Positions 1-5,600 of a DNA stretch of 5,701 nucleotides are shown here, in pieces (positions within the stretch are counted from its first letter, which is position 1; the number at the start of each line of letters is the position of its first letter). The position numbers were made by a program, and so were the translations under genes. Below the pieces are notes generated by a model, which did no database searches, was not told the DNA's origin, and worked only from the letters and a program-made list of their open reading frames with translations. The stretch covers positions 1 to 5,701 of the forward strand of contig CAMZCV010000080.1 of the NCBI GenBank assembly GCA_947305035.1. The letters are read 5' to 3'. The DNA is from an uncultured Coriobacteriales bacterium (lineage in GTDB: Bacteria > Actinomycetota > Coriobacteriia > Coriobacteriales > Atopobiaceae).

Positions 1-3
1 CAT
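1..3 (-). CDS. gcvPB: Start codon of the next operon gene, probably glycine dehydrogenase subunit 2 (gcvPB), cut by the window edge
   Basis: Only an ATG (minus strand, 3 to 1) is visible, three bases after the gcvPA stop codon. A strong Shine-Dalgarno sequence, AAGGAGG (15-21), lies 11 nt upstream inside the end of gcvPA, so a translated gene very likely starts here. The identity comes from context: a separate P-protein subunit 1 needs subunit 2, which carries the pyridoxal-phosphate lysine, and the two genes are normally adjacent in this order. No coding sequence of the gene itself can be read. Confidence 0.5.
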
Positions 4-6
4 GGC

Positions 7-1317
7 TTAGAGCACCTCCTTCAGCGTGGCGATGGCCGCATCGATCTGCGCCTTGGAGTTGAGCTCCGTAGCACACCAGAGCATGCCGCCCTCGATGGGC
101 AGGCCGGCGAGGATGTCGTGAGCTGCCAGCGCGCGCTCCACCTCGGCTGCGTCCACCGGGCAGGAGGTTGCGAACTCATGGAAGAAGGGCTTGCTCGAAA
201 GCGGTGCGAAGCCCAGCTCGGCGAGCCGGTCGGCCAGATAGTGGGCATGGGCGTAGCAGAGCTGTGCCGTGCGCTCGAGGCCCTCATCGCCGAGGGCGGC
301 GAGGTAGACCGATGCGGTCATGGCGCAGAGCGCCTCGTTGGAGCAGATGTTGGAGGAGGCCTTCTCGCGGCGGATGTGCTGCTCGCGGGCCTGCAGGGTG
401 AGGACGAAGGCGCGGCGCCCCTGGGCGTCCGCGGTCTCGCCCACGATGCGCCCGGGGAGCTTGCGCATCATGTCTTTGGTCGCGCACATGATGCCCAGAT
501 ACGGGCCGCCGAAGCCCAGAGGCAGGCCGAGGGGCTGGCCCTCGGCGACTGCCACGTCGGCTCCGTACTCGCCAGGGGTCTTGAGCATGCCGAGCGAGAT
601 GGGGTTGAACCCCATCACGAGCTTGGCGCCGGCTGCATGGGCGGTCTCGACGAGGGAGTCCATATCCTCGATCACGCCGAAATAGTTGGGGCTCTGAACG
701 TAGACGGCCGCGACCGTCTCGTCGAGCGCGGATGCGAGGTTCGCAGGGTCGATTGCGAGCCCGTCACCTGCGGGAATGACGGTAACCGGGACGTTGCGGC
801 TCGCACAGTAGGTCTTCACGGTCTCGATGACCATGGGGTTGGCCGTTCCCGCGACCACCACGGATCCGCGCTTGCGGGCGAGGCACATGAGCAGGCCCTC
901 GGCGGCGGCGGTCGCCCCGTCGTAGACGCTCGCGTTGGAGACGTCCATGCCCGTGAGCTCGCACATCTGTGTCTGGTACTCGAAGATCGACTGGAGCACG
1001 CCCTGGCTGATCTCGGCCTGATAGGGCGTGTAGGCGGTGAGGAACTCCTCCTTGGAGGTGACGGTCTTCACGATGGCCGGGATGTAGTGGCGATAGGCGC
1101 CGGCGCCGCGGAAGATGCTCTTGAAACGCACATCCTGGGCGGCAAGATCCTCCATGTGGGTGAGGGCTTCGAGCTCGCTCACACCCGGTGCGATGTCAAG
1201 GTGGTCGATGAGCACCTCGGGCGGCACCTGCCCGTAGAGCCCGTCGAGCGAGTCGAGCCCGAGCACCCCGAGCATCGCCTCCGTCTCGCGGGTATCGACC
1301 GGAATGAAGCTGCCCAC
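7..1317 (-). CDS. gcvPA: Glycine dehydrogenase (decarboxylating) subunit 1, P-protein alpha half
   Basis: This 436-residue protein is the N-terminal half of the two-subunit P protein of the glycine cleavage system. With GcvPB it decarboxylates glycine and transfers the aminomethyl group to lipoyl-GcvH in the cytoplasm. Family blocks are clear: an N-terminal FIPVDTRETEAML region, then FRGAGAYRHYIPA (about residues 70-82), TAYTPYQAEISQG, CELTGMDVSNASVYDGATA, EGQPLGLPLGFGGPYLG, and RKLPGRIVGET followed by TLQAREQHIRREKASSNIC. Its length is close to the usual 440-450. As expected for subunit 1 it has no PLP-lysine motif; that lies in GcvPB. The start is GTG. It is supported by GAGGAG (1323-1328), which is formed by the last two gcvH codons five bases upstream. 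Only 2 bp separate it from gcvH, so translational coupling is likely. A minor oddity is FRGAGAY where LGGGAY is common. Confidence 0.96.
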   Translation of the reverse strand: MGSFIPVDTRETEAMLGVLGLDSLDGLYGQVPPEVLIDHLDIAPGVSELEALTHMEDLAAQDVRFKSIFRGAGAYRHYIPAIVKTVTSKEEFLTAYTPYQAEISQGVLQSIFEYQTQMCELTGMDVSNASVYDGATAAAEGLLMCLARKRGSVVVAGTANPMVIETVKTYCASRNVPVTVIPAGDGLAIDPANLASALDETVAAVYVQSPNYFGVIEDMDSLVETAHAAGAKLVMGFNPISLGMLKTPGEYGADVAVAEGQPLGLPLGFGGPYLGIMCATKDMMRKLPGRIVGETADAQGRRAFVLTLQAREQHIRREKASSNICSNEALCAMTASVYLAALGDEGLERTAQLCYAHAHYLADRLAELGFAPLSSKPFFHEFATSCPVDAAEVERALAAHDILAGLPIEGGMLWCATELNSKAQIDAAIATLKEVL

Positions 1318-1319
1318 GG

Positions 1320-1700
1320 CTACTCCTCGTTCTCGCAGACCTCGGCGTAGGCGGCTGCGTCGAGCAGCTCCTCAGTCTCGGTGACGTCGCCCACGCGGAT
1401 GAACCATGCGCCGTAGGGATCCTCGTTCACGAGCTCGGGCGCGTCGATGAGCTCCTCGTTGACCTCGACCACCGTGCCGGTGACGGGGGAGAAGACGTCG
1501 GAGACGGCCTTGACGGACTCGACGTCGCAGAAGGCCTCGCCGGCCTCGACGTCGTCGCCCACCTGCGGGAGGTTGATGAAGACGAGGTCGCCGAGGGAGT
1601 CCTGGGCGAAATCGGTGATGCCGATGGTGTAGATGCCGTCCTCTTCGGATACCCACTCGTGGGATGCGGCGTAGCGGAGGTTCTCGGGGATGTTGGGCAT
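1320..1700 (-). CDS. gcvH: Glycine cleavage system H protein (lipoyl carrier)
   Basis: The 126-residue GcvH carries the aminomethyl intermediate on a lipoylated lysine between P protein and GcvT, and shuttles electrons to the L protein. The N-terminus has the family block YAASHEW, followed by [24 protein letters not shown]. The lipoylation motif is ESVKAVSD with the target Lys64, followed by [14 protein letters not shown] and a C-terminal block with NEDPYGAWF. Length is typical (about 125-130). The ATG at 1700 is chosen because GGAAAGGAAG lies about seven bases upstream and the protein begins exactly where the family does. The reading frame stays open far upstream, through gcvT, but that extension has biased, non-homologous composition and is a shadow. 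It lies 25 bp after gcvT and 2 bp before gcvPA. The acidic tail (ENEE) also encodes the gcvPA ribosome-binding site. Confidence 0.97.
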   Translation of the reverse strand: MPNIPENLRYAASHEWVSEEDGIYTIGITDFAQDSLGDLVFINLPQVGDDVEAGEAFCDVESVKAVSDVFSPVTGTVVEVNEELIDAPELVNEDPYGAWFIRVGDVTETEELLDAAAYAEVCENEE

Positions 1701-1725
1701 GATGGCTTCCTTTCCTTGCTGGCGG

Positions 1726-2811
1726 TTATGCGTGCTTGTAGAACGGCATGGGGACGACGACCGCGGGGATGCGGCGTCCGCGAACATCAACTTCGACCTC
1801 GGTGCCCACGGCGGCGTTCTCGACGCCGACGAGCGCCATGGCGATGGCTTTCTTGAGGTGCGGGGCGAAGGTGCCCGAGGTGGTGTGGCCGATGAGCTCC
1901 CCGTTGCGATAGACGTCCTGATGCTCGCGCAGGATGCCGCGGCCGGTGACCTCGAGGCCCACGCGGCAGCGCTTGGGCTCGCCTGCGGCGATGAGGGCGT
2001 CGCGCCCGATGAACTCGTCCTTGTCGAGGCGTACGCCGAAGTCGAGGCCCGTCTCGAGGGGCGAGACGGTCTCATCCATCTCGTGGCCGTAGAGGGGCAT
2101 GGACGCCTCGAGGCGCAGGGTGTCGCGCGCGCCGAGACCGCAGGGGATGAGTCCGAACTCCCTGCCAGCCTCGCGCAGCGCCCACCAGAGCTCGGGGCCC
2201 TTATCGGCGGTGCAGTAGAGCTCGTAGCCGAACTCGCCGGTGTAGCCGGTCTGGGAGACGAGGCAGTCGATGCCCGCGACGATCACGTGGCGCACGCAGG
2301 TGTAGTACTTTGCGGGGAGCTGATCGGCGTCGCAGAGCTTGGCGAGCACATCCTTGGCGCGCGGGCCCTGGAGGGCGATCTCGGCCAGCGTATCGGAGAT
2401 GTCCTCGATGTGGGTGCCCGCAAGCACGTTCTCCGACATGTGCGCGAAGTCCTTGATGCGGTTGGATGCGTTCACCACCACGAACCACTTGTCATCGGCG
2501 AACTTGTAGACGATGAGGTCGTCGATGCAGCCGCCGTCCTCGGTGCAGAGCACGCCGTAGCGCACCTTGCCCGCAGGCATGGCGGAGTAGTCGTTGGTGA
2601 TGATGTGGTTGAGCGAGTCGAGCGCGGTTGGCCCGGTGAAGAGGAACTCTCCCATATGGGACACATCGAACATGCCCACGGCCGTGCGCACGGCCTCGTG
2701 CTCGGCAATGATGCCGGTTGGGTACTGGACGGGCAGCAGCCATCCGGCGAAGGGGACGATCTTCCCTCCCTCGGCGACATGGACATCGTACAGGGGCGTT
2801 TTGCGATCCAT
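1726..2811 (-). CDS. gcvT: Aminomethyltransferase (glycine cleavage system T protein)
   Basis: GcvT takes the aminomethyl group from GcvH, releasing ammonia and making 5,10-methylene-tetrahydrofolate. The 361-residue length is normal. Visible family motifs include [20 protein letters not shown] near the N-terminus, [12 protein letters not shown] (about 45-56), and [13 protein letters not shown] with the conserved Asp97/Asp98 region that corresponds to the catalytic folate-binding aspartate. VVNASN, the [13 protein letters not shown] block, [20 protein letters not shown] and the C-terminal PFYKHA follow. An in-frame GTG three codons earlier (2820) is possible, but it would overlap the Shine-Dalgarno; the ATG at 2811 has AAGGAG with an 8-nt spacer and is preferred. 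It is the first gene of the gcv operon and lies directly downstream of a glycine riboswitch and terminator, so its transcription is probably raised when glycine is abundant. Confidence 0.96.
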   Translation of the reverse strand: MDRKTPLYDVHVAEGGKIVPFAGWLLPVQYPTGIIAEHEAVRTAVGMFDVSHMGEFLFTGPTALDSLNHIITNDYSAMPAGKVRYGVLCTEDGGCIDDLIVYKFADDKWFVVVNASNRIKDFAHMSENVLAGTHIEDISDTLAEIALQGPRAKDVLAKLCDADQLPAKYYTCVRHVIVAGIDCLVSQTGYTGEFGYELYCTADKGPELWWALREAGREFGLIPCGLGARDTLRLEASMPLYGHEMDETVSPLETGLDFGVRLDKDEFIGRDALIAAGEPKRCRVGLEVTGRGILREHQDVYRNGELIGHTTSGTFAPHLKKAIAMALVGVENAAVGTEVEVDVRGRRIPAVVVPMPFYKHA

Positions 2812-2819
2812 GGACGGCA

Positions 2820-2827
2820 CTCCTTCC
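2820..2827 (-). promoter_or_regulatory. Shine-Dalgarno sequence that decides the gcvT start
   Basis: The minus strand reads GGAAGGAG, ending 8 nt before the ATG at 2811. The alternative in-frame GTG at 2820-2818 begins within this element, so it cannot use it. This favours the 361-residue product over the 364-residue one. Confidence 0.65.
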
Positions 2828-2833
2828 TCATAG

Positions 2834-2878
2834 AAAAAGGGGCAGGACAGAGCGGTGCGTCCGCCTCATCCTGCGCCC
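2834..2878 (-). terminator. Intrinsic terminator, riboswitch expression platform of the gcv operon
   Basis: On the minus strand a long hairpin is followed directly by TTTTT (2838-2834). Its lower stem pairs GGG (2878-2876) with CCC and GCAGGA (2874-2869) with TCCTGC, with one bulged C at 2875. The upper stem pairs GAGGCGG with CCGCTC across the loop ACGCA, with a small bulge. It sits between the second glycine aptamer and the gcvT Shine-Dalgarno, as in the Bacillus gcvT leader. The 5' foot of the stem (2877-2878) is shared with the 3' strand of the aptamer 2 P1 helix, so glycine binding should disfavour termination. The structure was read by eye, not folded computationally. Confidence 0.85.
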
Positions 2879-3029
2879 TTGTCATGCAACCTGAAAGATT
2901 CTCCGCGATGTTGCGGATTGCTTCTTCGGTGGCCCGCCGGCCTTTCCAAGGTCCCGTCGGGGATCGGTCCTTTTGCCTGAGAGTTCCTGCCTCCCCTTCG
3001 GCTCCGCTTCTGCGGTCTCTCCCGATCCC
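2877..3029 (-). promoter_or_regulatory. Tandem glycine riboswitch (two aptamers)
   Basis: The leader of gcvT matches the tandem glycine riboswitch in order and in conserved segments. Aptamer 1 (3029-2960) is closed by a perfect 8-bp P1, GGGATCGG/CCGATCCC (3029-3022 with 2967-2960). It has P2 GAGAG/CTCTC (3021-3017, 2983-2979) and the conserved GCCGAAGG and CTCTCAGGCAAAAGGAC. Aptamer 2 (2951-2877) has P1 CCTTG/CAAGG (2951-2947, 2881-2877), P2 GAAAG/CTTTC, conserved CACCGAAGAAGCAA, a TCCGC/GCGGA hairpin (2917-2913, 2906-2902) and CTTTCAGG. The linker is only eight bases (CGACGGGA), as expected for a pair that senses glycine jointly. Position ahead of a terminator and gcvT indicates an ON switch: glycine stabilises the aptamers and allows read-through into the cleavage operon. 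Confidence 0.95.
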
Positions 3030-3040
3030 GTCACCCGAGG

Positions 3041-3066
3041 ATTATTCGATTGTTGATTCGATGATA
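3041..3066 (-). promoter_or_regulatory. Tentative gcv operon promoter region
   Basis: Two -10-like hexamers lie upstream of the riboswitch on the minus strand: TATCAT (3066-3061) and AATAAT (3046-3041). The second would start transcription about 5 nt before aptamer 1, a fitting leader. Neither has a good -35 at 16-18 nt. A TTGACG at 3095-3090 is 23 nt from TATCAT, too far for a standard sigma-70-type promoter. The heptamer ATCGAAT occurs twice in direct orientation (3062-3056 and 3050-3044), 12 bp apart, and could be a regulator site. A promoter is expected here because the riboswitch must be transcribed, but its exact position is uncertain. Confidence 0.3.
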
Positions 3067-3071
3067 GTCCC

Positions 3072-3089
3072 GCATGCCGCTCGGCATGC
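3072..3089. repeat. Perfect inverted repeat between pyrE and the gcv leader
   Basis: Two 7-bp arms, GCATGCC and GGCATGC, flank a 4-base centre. In RNA this is a stable short hairpin about 50 bp after the pyrE stop codon. No run of T follows on either strand, so it is not a classical intrinsic terminator. It could still help end pyrE transcripts or protect their 3' ends. Because it lies just upstream of the presumed gcv promoter it could instead be an operator. The sequence does not decide between these. Confidence 0.5.
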
Positions 3090-3139
3090 CGTCAAAGTCG
3101 CAGACGGTAGCTATGGCTTCGGATGGTGCTGCCAGCGCG

Positions 3140-3802
3140 TCAGCGTACCCCGTACTGCTCGTAATAGGCATCGATCGCAGCCTTGAGCCCGGGGGTGATG
3201 ACGGTGCCGTCGAGCGCCTCCACCACCTCGGACATGCTCACGATGGACGCCACGGGGAAGCCGTAGCGCTCGGCGATCTCGTCCTGGGCGCTCTTCAAGC
3301 CGCCCTTGCCCACCTCCTGGCGGTTGAGCGACACCATGAGGCCCACGACCTGGACGTCGGCGAGGCCCGTGATGATGGGGTACGTTTCCTCGATCGACTT
3401 GCCAGAGGTGGTGACGTCTTCGACCATGACCACGCGATCGCCGTCCGCCAGGGCGGCGGTGTCGGTCTGTCCTGCCGGAACCAGGGAGTCCTTGGCCTCC
3501 TTGCGGTCGGAGCAGTAGCGCACCTCCTTGCCGTACAGCTCGGAGATCCCCATCGCGGTGATGACGGCAAGCGGGATGCCCTTGTAGGCGGGACCGAAGA
3601 CAACGTCGAAATCCAGTCCGAAGGCGTCATGGATGGCCTGCGCGTAGGCGAGGCCCAGACGATGGAGCTGGTCGCCGGTGACATATGCCCCGGCGTTCAT
3701 GAAGAAGGGGGATTTGCGGCCGCTCTTGAGCGTGAACTCTCCGAACTTGAGGACTCCGGCCTCGACCATGAAATCGATGAAAGCGCGCTTGTACTCCTGC
3801 AT
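3140..3802 (-). CDS. pyrE: Orotate phosphoribosyltransferase
   Basis: PyrE converts orotate and PRPP to orotidine 5'-monophosphate, the fifth step of de novo pyrimidine synthesis, in the cytoplasm. The 220-residue protein has the N-terminal FGEFTLKSGRKSPFF substrate region (about 21-34), FGPAYKGIPL (69-78), the catalytic-loop start DRKEAKD (99-105) and the PRPP-binding motif VVMVEDVTTSGKS (124-136). It resembles the slightly long PyrE type of anaerobic Gram-positive bacteria. The oddity is in the mobile catalytic loop: most relatives read KDHG, but here Ser106-Leu107 follow KD and the loop seems one residue longer, so the usual catalytic histidine is missing. The ATG at 3802 has GGGAGG five bases upstream. 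It lies 33 bp after msrC, probably in the same transcript. The regulated gcv leader downstream marks a separate unit. Confidence 0.95.
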   Translation of the reverse strand: MQEYKRAFIDFMVEAGVLKFGEFTLKSGRKSPFFMNAGAYVTGDQLHRLGLAYAQAIHDAFGLDFDVVFGPAYKGIPLAVITAMGISELYGKEVRYCSDRKEAKDSLVPAGQTDTAALADGDRVVMVEDVTTSGKSIEETYPIITGLADVQVVGLMVSLNRQEVGKGGLKSAQDEIAERYGFPVASIVSMSEVVEALDGTVITPGLKAAIDAYYEQYGVR

Positions 3803-3835
3803 GTGAACCTCCCGACGTTGCCTGTCGAGAGTATT

Positions 3836-4306
3836 CTACCGCGTGTTGGCGACTCCCGCCTCGATTGCGGCGGCGAAGGCGGCGAGCCCCGCCTCGTCCT
3901 CTTGGGAGAAGCGCGAGAACAGGGGGCTGTCGATATCGAGCACGCCCCACACCGCTCCATCTTTGTGCAGGGGGATGACGATCTCCGAGTTGGAGGCGCT
4001 GTCGCAGGCGATATGGCCGGCAAACGCGTGGACGTCCTCCACGCGCTGGATGGCATCCTGGGCGGCTGCGGTTCCGCAGACCCCGCGGCCCCAGGGTATG
4101 TGCGTGCAGGCGATTTTGCCCTGGAAGGGGCCGAGCACGAGCTCCGGCGCGCCGTCGTCATCGGGCATGGTGAGGTAGAAGCCGGCCCAGTTGAGGTTGT
4201 CGAGCGACTCCCAGAGCAGCGCAGACGCATTTGCAAGAAGGGGGAGCCACCTGGGCTCCCCCTCGCTGAGCGCTTCGAGCTGCTGTGTCAGCAGACGATA
4301 GTCCAT
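3836..4306 (-). CDS. msrC: Free methionine-(R)-sulfoxide reductase, GAF-domain type
   Basis: This 156-residue single-GAF-domain enzyme should reduce free methionine-(R)-sulfoxide to methionine in the cytoplasm, repairing oxidant damage. The family signature is complete: WESLDNLNWAGFYL (about 32-45), LVLGPFQGKIACTHIPWGRG, VCGTAA, HIACDSASNSEIVIPL and GVLDIDSP. Three cysteines, Cys67, Cys77 and Cys101, keep exactly the 10 and 24 residue spacing of Cys84, Cys94 and Cys118 in the E. coli enzyme. Full activity with a disulphide relay is therefore expected. It starts 2 bp after the stop of the upstream membrane-protein gene. No clear Shine-Dalgarno is visible before its ATG (the preceding bases are AAGTCCTAGCC), so its translation probably depends on ribosomes finishing the upstream gene. 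pyrE follows after 33 bp. Confidence 0.94.
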   Translation of the reverse strand: MDYRLLTQQLEALSEGEPRWLPLLANASALLWESLDNLNWAGFYLTMPDDDGAPELVLGPFQGKIACTHIPWGRGVCGTAAAQDAIQRVEDVHAFAGHIACDSASNSEIVIPLHKDGAVWGVLDIDSPLFSRFSQEDEAGLAAFAAAIEAGVANTR

Positions 4307-4308
4307 GG

Positions 4309-5511
4309 CTAGGACTTGAGAGAGGCGAGAACCTCGGCCTCGGGCTTCGTGGCGAAGTAGGAGGTGGGGTAGTTCTCGTCGAGCGAACGGCCCATGTAGA
4401 CGTCGGTGCCCACATGGTAGAGCTCGCCGATGCAGTAGATCGGGCTGTTGAGGGGCACGACGTCCTCGACCAGGCGATAACCGCGCAGCGTGGTCTGCGG
4501 GGTGCGCGCGGTGGTGTCGCGCGTGGTCTGCGGGGTGGTGTAGACGGTGGTGTTGGAGAGCGTGCCGAGCAGCGCGCCCAGACCGATGTTGAGCATCAGA
4601 TCGCCCATCGTGGTGCCGTAGTTGTAGGCGGAGCGGGGCACACCGTAGCCGCCGGGGACATGGCTCCTGCCGTAGTAGTTGCCGCCCATGAAGTCGCCGA
4701 GACCGCGGGGAACGCCGTAGCCGTAGCCCACGTTGACGTTGATCCTGGGCTGGCTTCCAGAGCCGCCATGGTTGATCTTGCCGTAGCCCTGGGCGAACAT
4801 GAGGTTCTCGGGCTCGGAGACGGGGAGCGTGGAGCCGTCGGCGCCGGCGCCCGCAAGGGCGAGGCCTGCCACGGGGACGGGGAGGAGCCAGTCGAGGAAG
4901 CGCTTCGCCTCGACGCCGAGGACCTCGGCGCGCTCGCGGATCTCGCCCACGATGGCCATTGCGCCGCTCGTTCCGCCGGTGGCGGTGAGGTGGCTGGAGG
5001 CTGCCTTGGCGAACTCGGAATTGGGTCCCTCGATGTGGTTGGTGGAGTTGACCAGGATGACGTTCTTGCCGAACGACTTGAGGTCGACGTACACCGGTGT
5101 ATCGCAGGAGCCGTCCTTGAAGTAGAACGGATCGATGGAGGTCTCATGCGCGATGAGGGTCTCGGTCTCCACGCCCGCCTTGCTCTCGATGCGGTAGCAG
5201 CGGATGTCATAGTAGGCGACCTCGCGCTTGCTGTAGGGGGCGATCACGCCGGAGGACGCCTCGGAGGTGCCCACGAGCTCGCAGTACTGACGATGGTTCT
5301 GCGAGATGGCCCCGAGCTCGTCGAGGATCTCGACGGCGTCGACGATGCGGCTGGTCTTGGTTGCCTTGATGTCGTAGGCCATCTGGTCCTTGGTCTGCGC
5401 GGCGGCAGCCTTCTTCGCATCCTCGGCTTCCTTCTTGAACTGGCTGCTGCGGATGAAGGAGAACACGAGGAGGGCGATCGAAACGAGGAGCATGAAGGTT
5501 AAGAAGTCCAT
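4309..5511 (-). CDS. Membrane-anchored GIDE/BAM (MUL1-like) domain protein with a low-complexity insert
   Basis: The 400-residue protein has one N-terminal membrane helix (about 4-20) and then a charged, Ala/Lys-rich, probably coiled-coil stretch (21-45). Residues 74-160 resemble the first half of the GIDE/BAM domain: a G(T)SEASSGVIAPYSKREVAYYDI segment, then DPFYFKDGSCDTPVYVDL. Residues 343-398 resemble its end: GYRLVEDVVPLNSPIYCIGE followed by a YF-T-K--E--LASL tail, which parallels GxALVGVGEL...YYLS in human MUL1. The two halves are separated by about 180 residues. These include a short hydrophobic stretch (209-222), a Gly/Tyr-rich segment with GYGVPR twice (264-269, 288-293), a hydrophobic helix-like patch (305-318) and a Thr-rich repeat (321-341). 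No RING finger is present. The ATG at 5511 has GGAAGG four bases upstream. Molecular function is unknown; a role at the membrane is likely from topology and the PspA-like neighbour. The domain call rests on motif recall. Confidence 0.65.
   Translation of the reverse strand: MDFLTFMLLVSIALLVFSFIRSSQFKKEAEDAKKAAAAQTKDQMAYDIKATKTSRIVDAVEILDELGAISQNHRQYCELVGTSEASSGVIAPYSKREVAYYDIRCYRIESKAGVETETLIAHETSIDPFYFKDGSCDTPVYVDLKSFGKNVILVNSTNHIEGPNSEFAKAASSHLTATGGTSGAMAIVGEIRERAEVLGVEAKRFLDWLLPVPVAGLALAGAGADGSTLPVSEPENLMFAQGYGKINHGGSGSQPRINVNVGYGYGVPRGLGDFMGGNYYGRSHVPGGYGVPRSAYNYGTTMGDLMLNIGLGALLGTLSNTTVYTTPQTTRDTTARTPQTTLRGYRLVEDVVPLNSPIYCIGELYHVGTDVYMGRSLDENYPTSYFATKPEAEVLASLKS
4488..4537 (-). repeat. 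Two 17-bp direct repeats, 33 bp apart, inside the GIDE-like gene
   Basis: GCGTGGTCTGCGGGGTG (plus-strand reading) occurs at 4488-4504 and again at 4521-4537. The 33-bp offset is exactly 11 codons, so each copy encodes TPQTT in frame in the Thr-rich segment (about 326-341) just ahead of the C-terminal GIDE half. It looks like a duplicated low-complexity linker unit. Confidence 0.8.
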
Positions 5512-5544
5512 GGGAACCTTCCTTGGGTCAGACGCTTATCGGAA

Positions 5545-5578
5545 GGGGAGCACCGGGCGATTCCGTCCGACGCTCCCC
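5545..5578 (-). other. Stable hairpin in the gap between the PspA-like gene and the GIDE-like gene
   Basis: On the minus strand GGGGAGC (5578-5572) pairs with GCTCCCC (5551-5545). An inner TCGG/CCGG helix extends the stem and includes one U-G pair that works only in the minus-strand RNA. The sequence after it is TTCCGATAAG, without a T run, so it is at best a weak terminator. It may be a processing or mRNA-stability element that sets different levels of the two proteins. The gap (5512-5600) holds no promoter that I can recognise. Confidence 0.5.
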
Positions 5579-5600
5579 CCGTACGAGCGTGCCGAAAAGA

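Noticed and set aside
1701..2075. N-terminal extension of gcvH to a 251-residue protein
   Set aside because: The added 125 residues are Ser/Arg/Pro-rich shadow sequence from gcvT. The internal ATG at 1700 has a ribosome-binding site and matches the normal GcvH start.
2472..2885. A 137-residue minus-strand frame spanning the gcvT start and the terminator
   Set aside because: It overlaps gcvT in another frame and its start lies in the riboswitch/terminator structure. The product is low-complexity Ser/Pro/Arg sequence.
3072..3089. Inverted repeat as a standard intrinsic terminator of pyrE
   Set aside because: No T run follows the hairpin on either strand. It is kept only as an inverted repeat of uncertain role.
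118..5502. Long plus-strand open frames that nearly tile the window (118-1350, 1690-3186, 3074-4312, 4285-5502)
   Set aside because: They lie antisense to well-recognised genes, their translations are Gly/Ala/Val/Glu/His-rich and match no family known to me, and one runs straight through the riboswitch. Codon bias in GC-rich genes leaves such opposite-strand frames open.
4309..5511. GIDE-like gene as a complete ubiquitin ligase
   Set aside because: There is no RING finger or other cysteine/histidine metal-binding pattern; the few cysteines (such as 77, 105, 136 and 360) are scattered.
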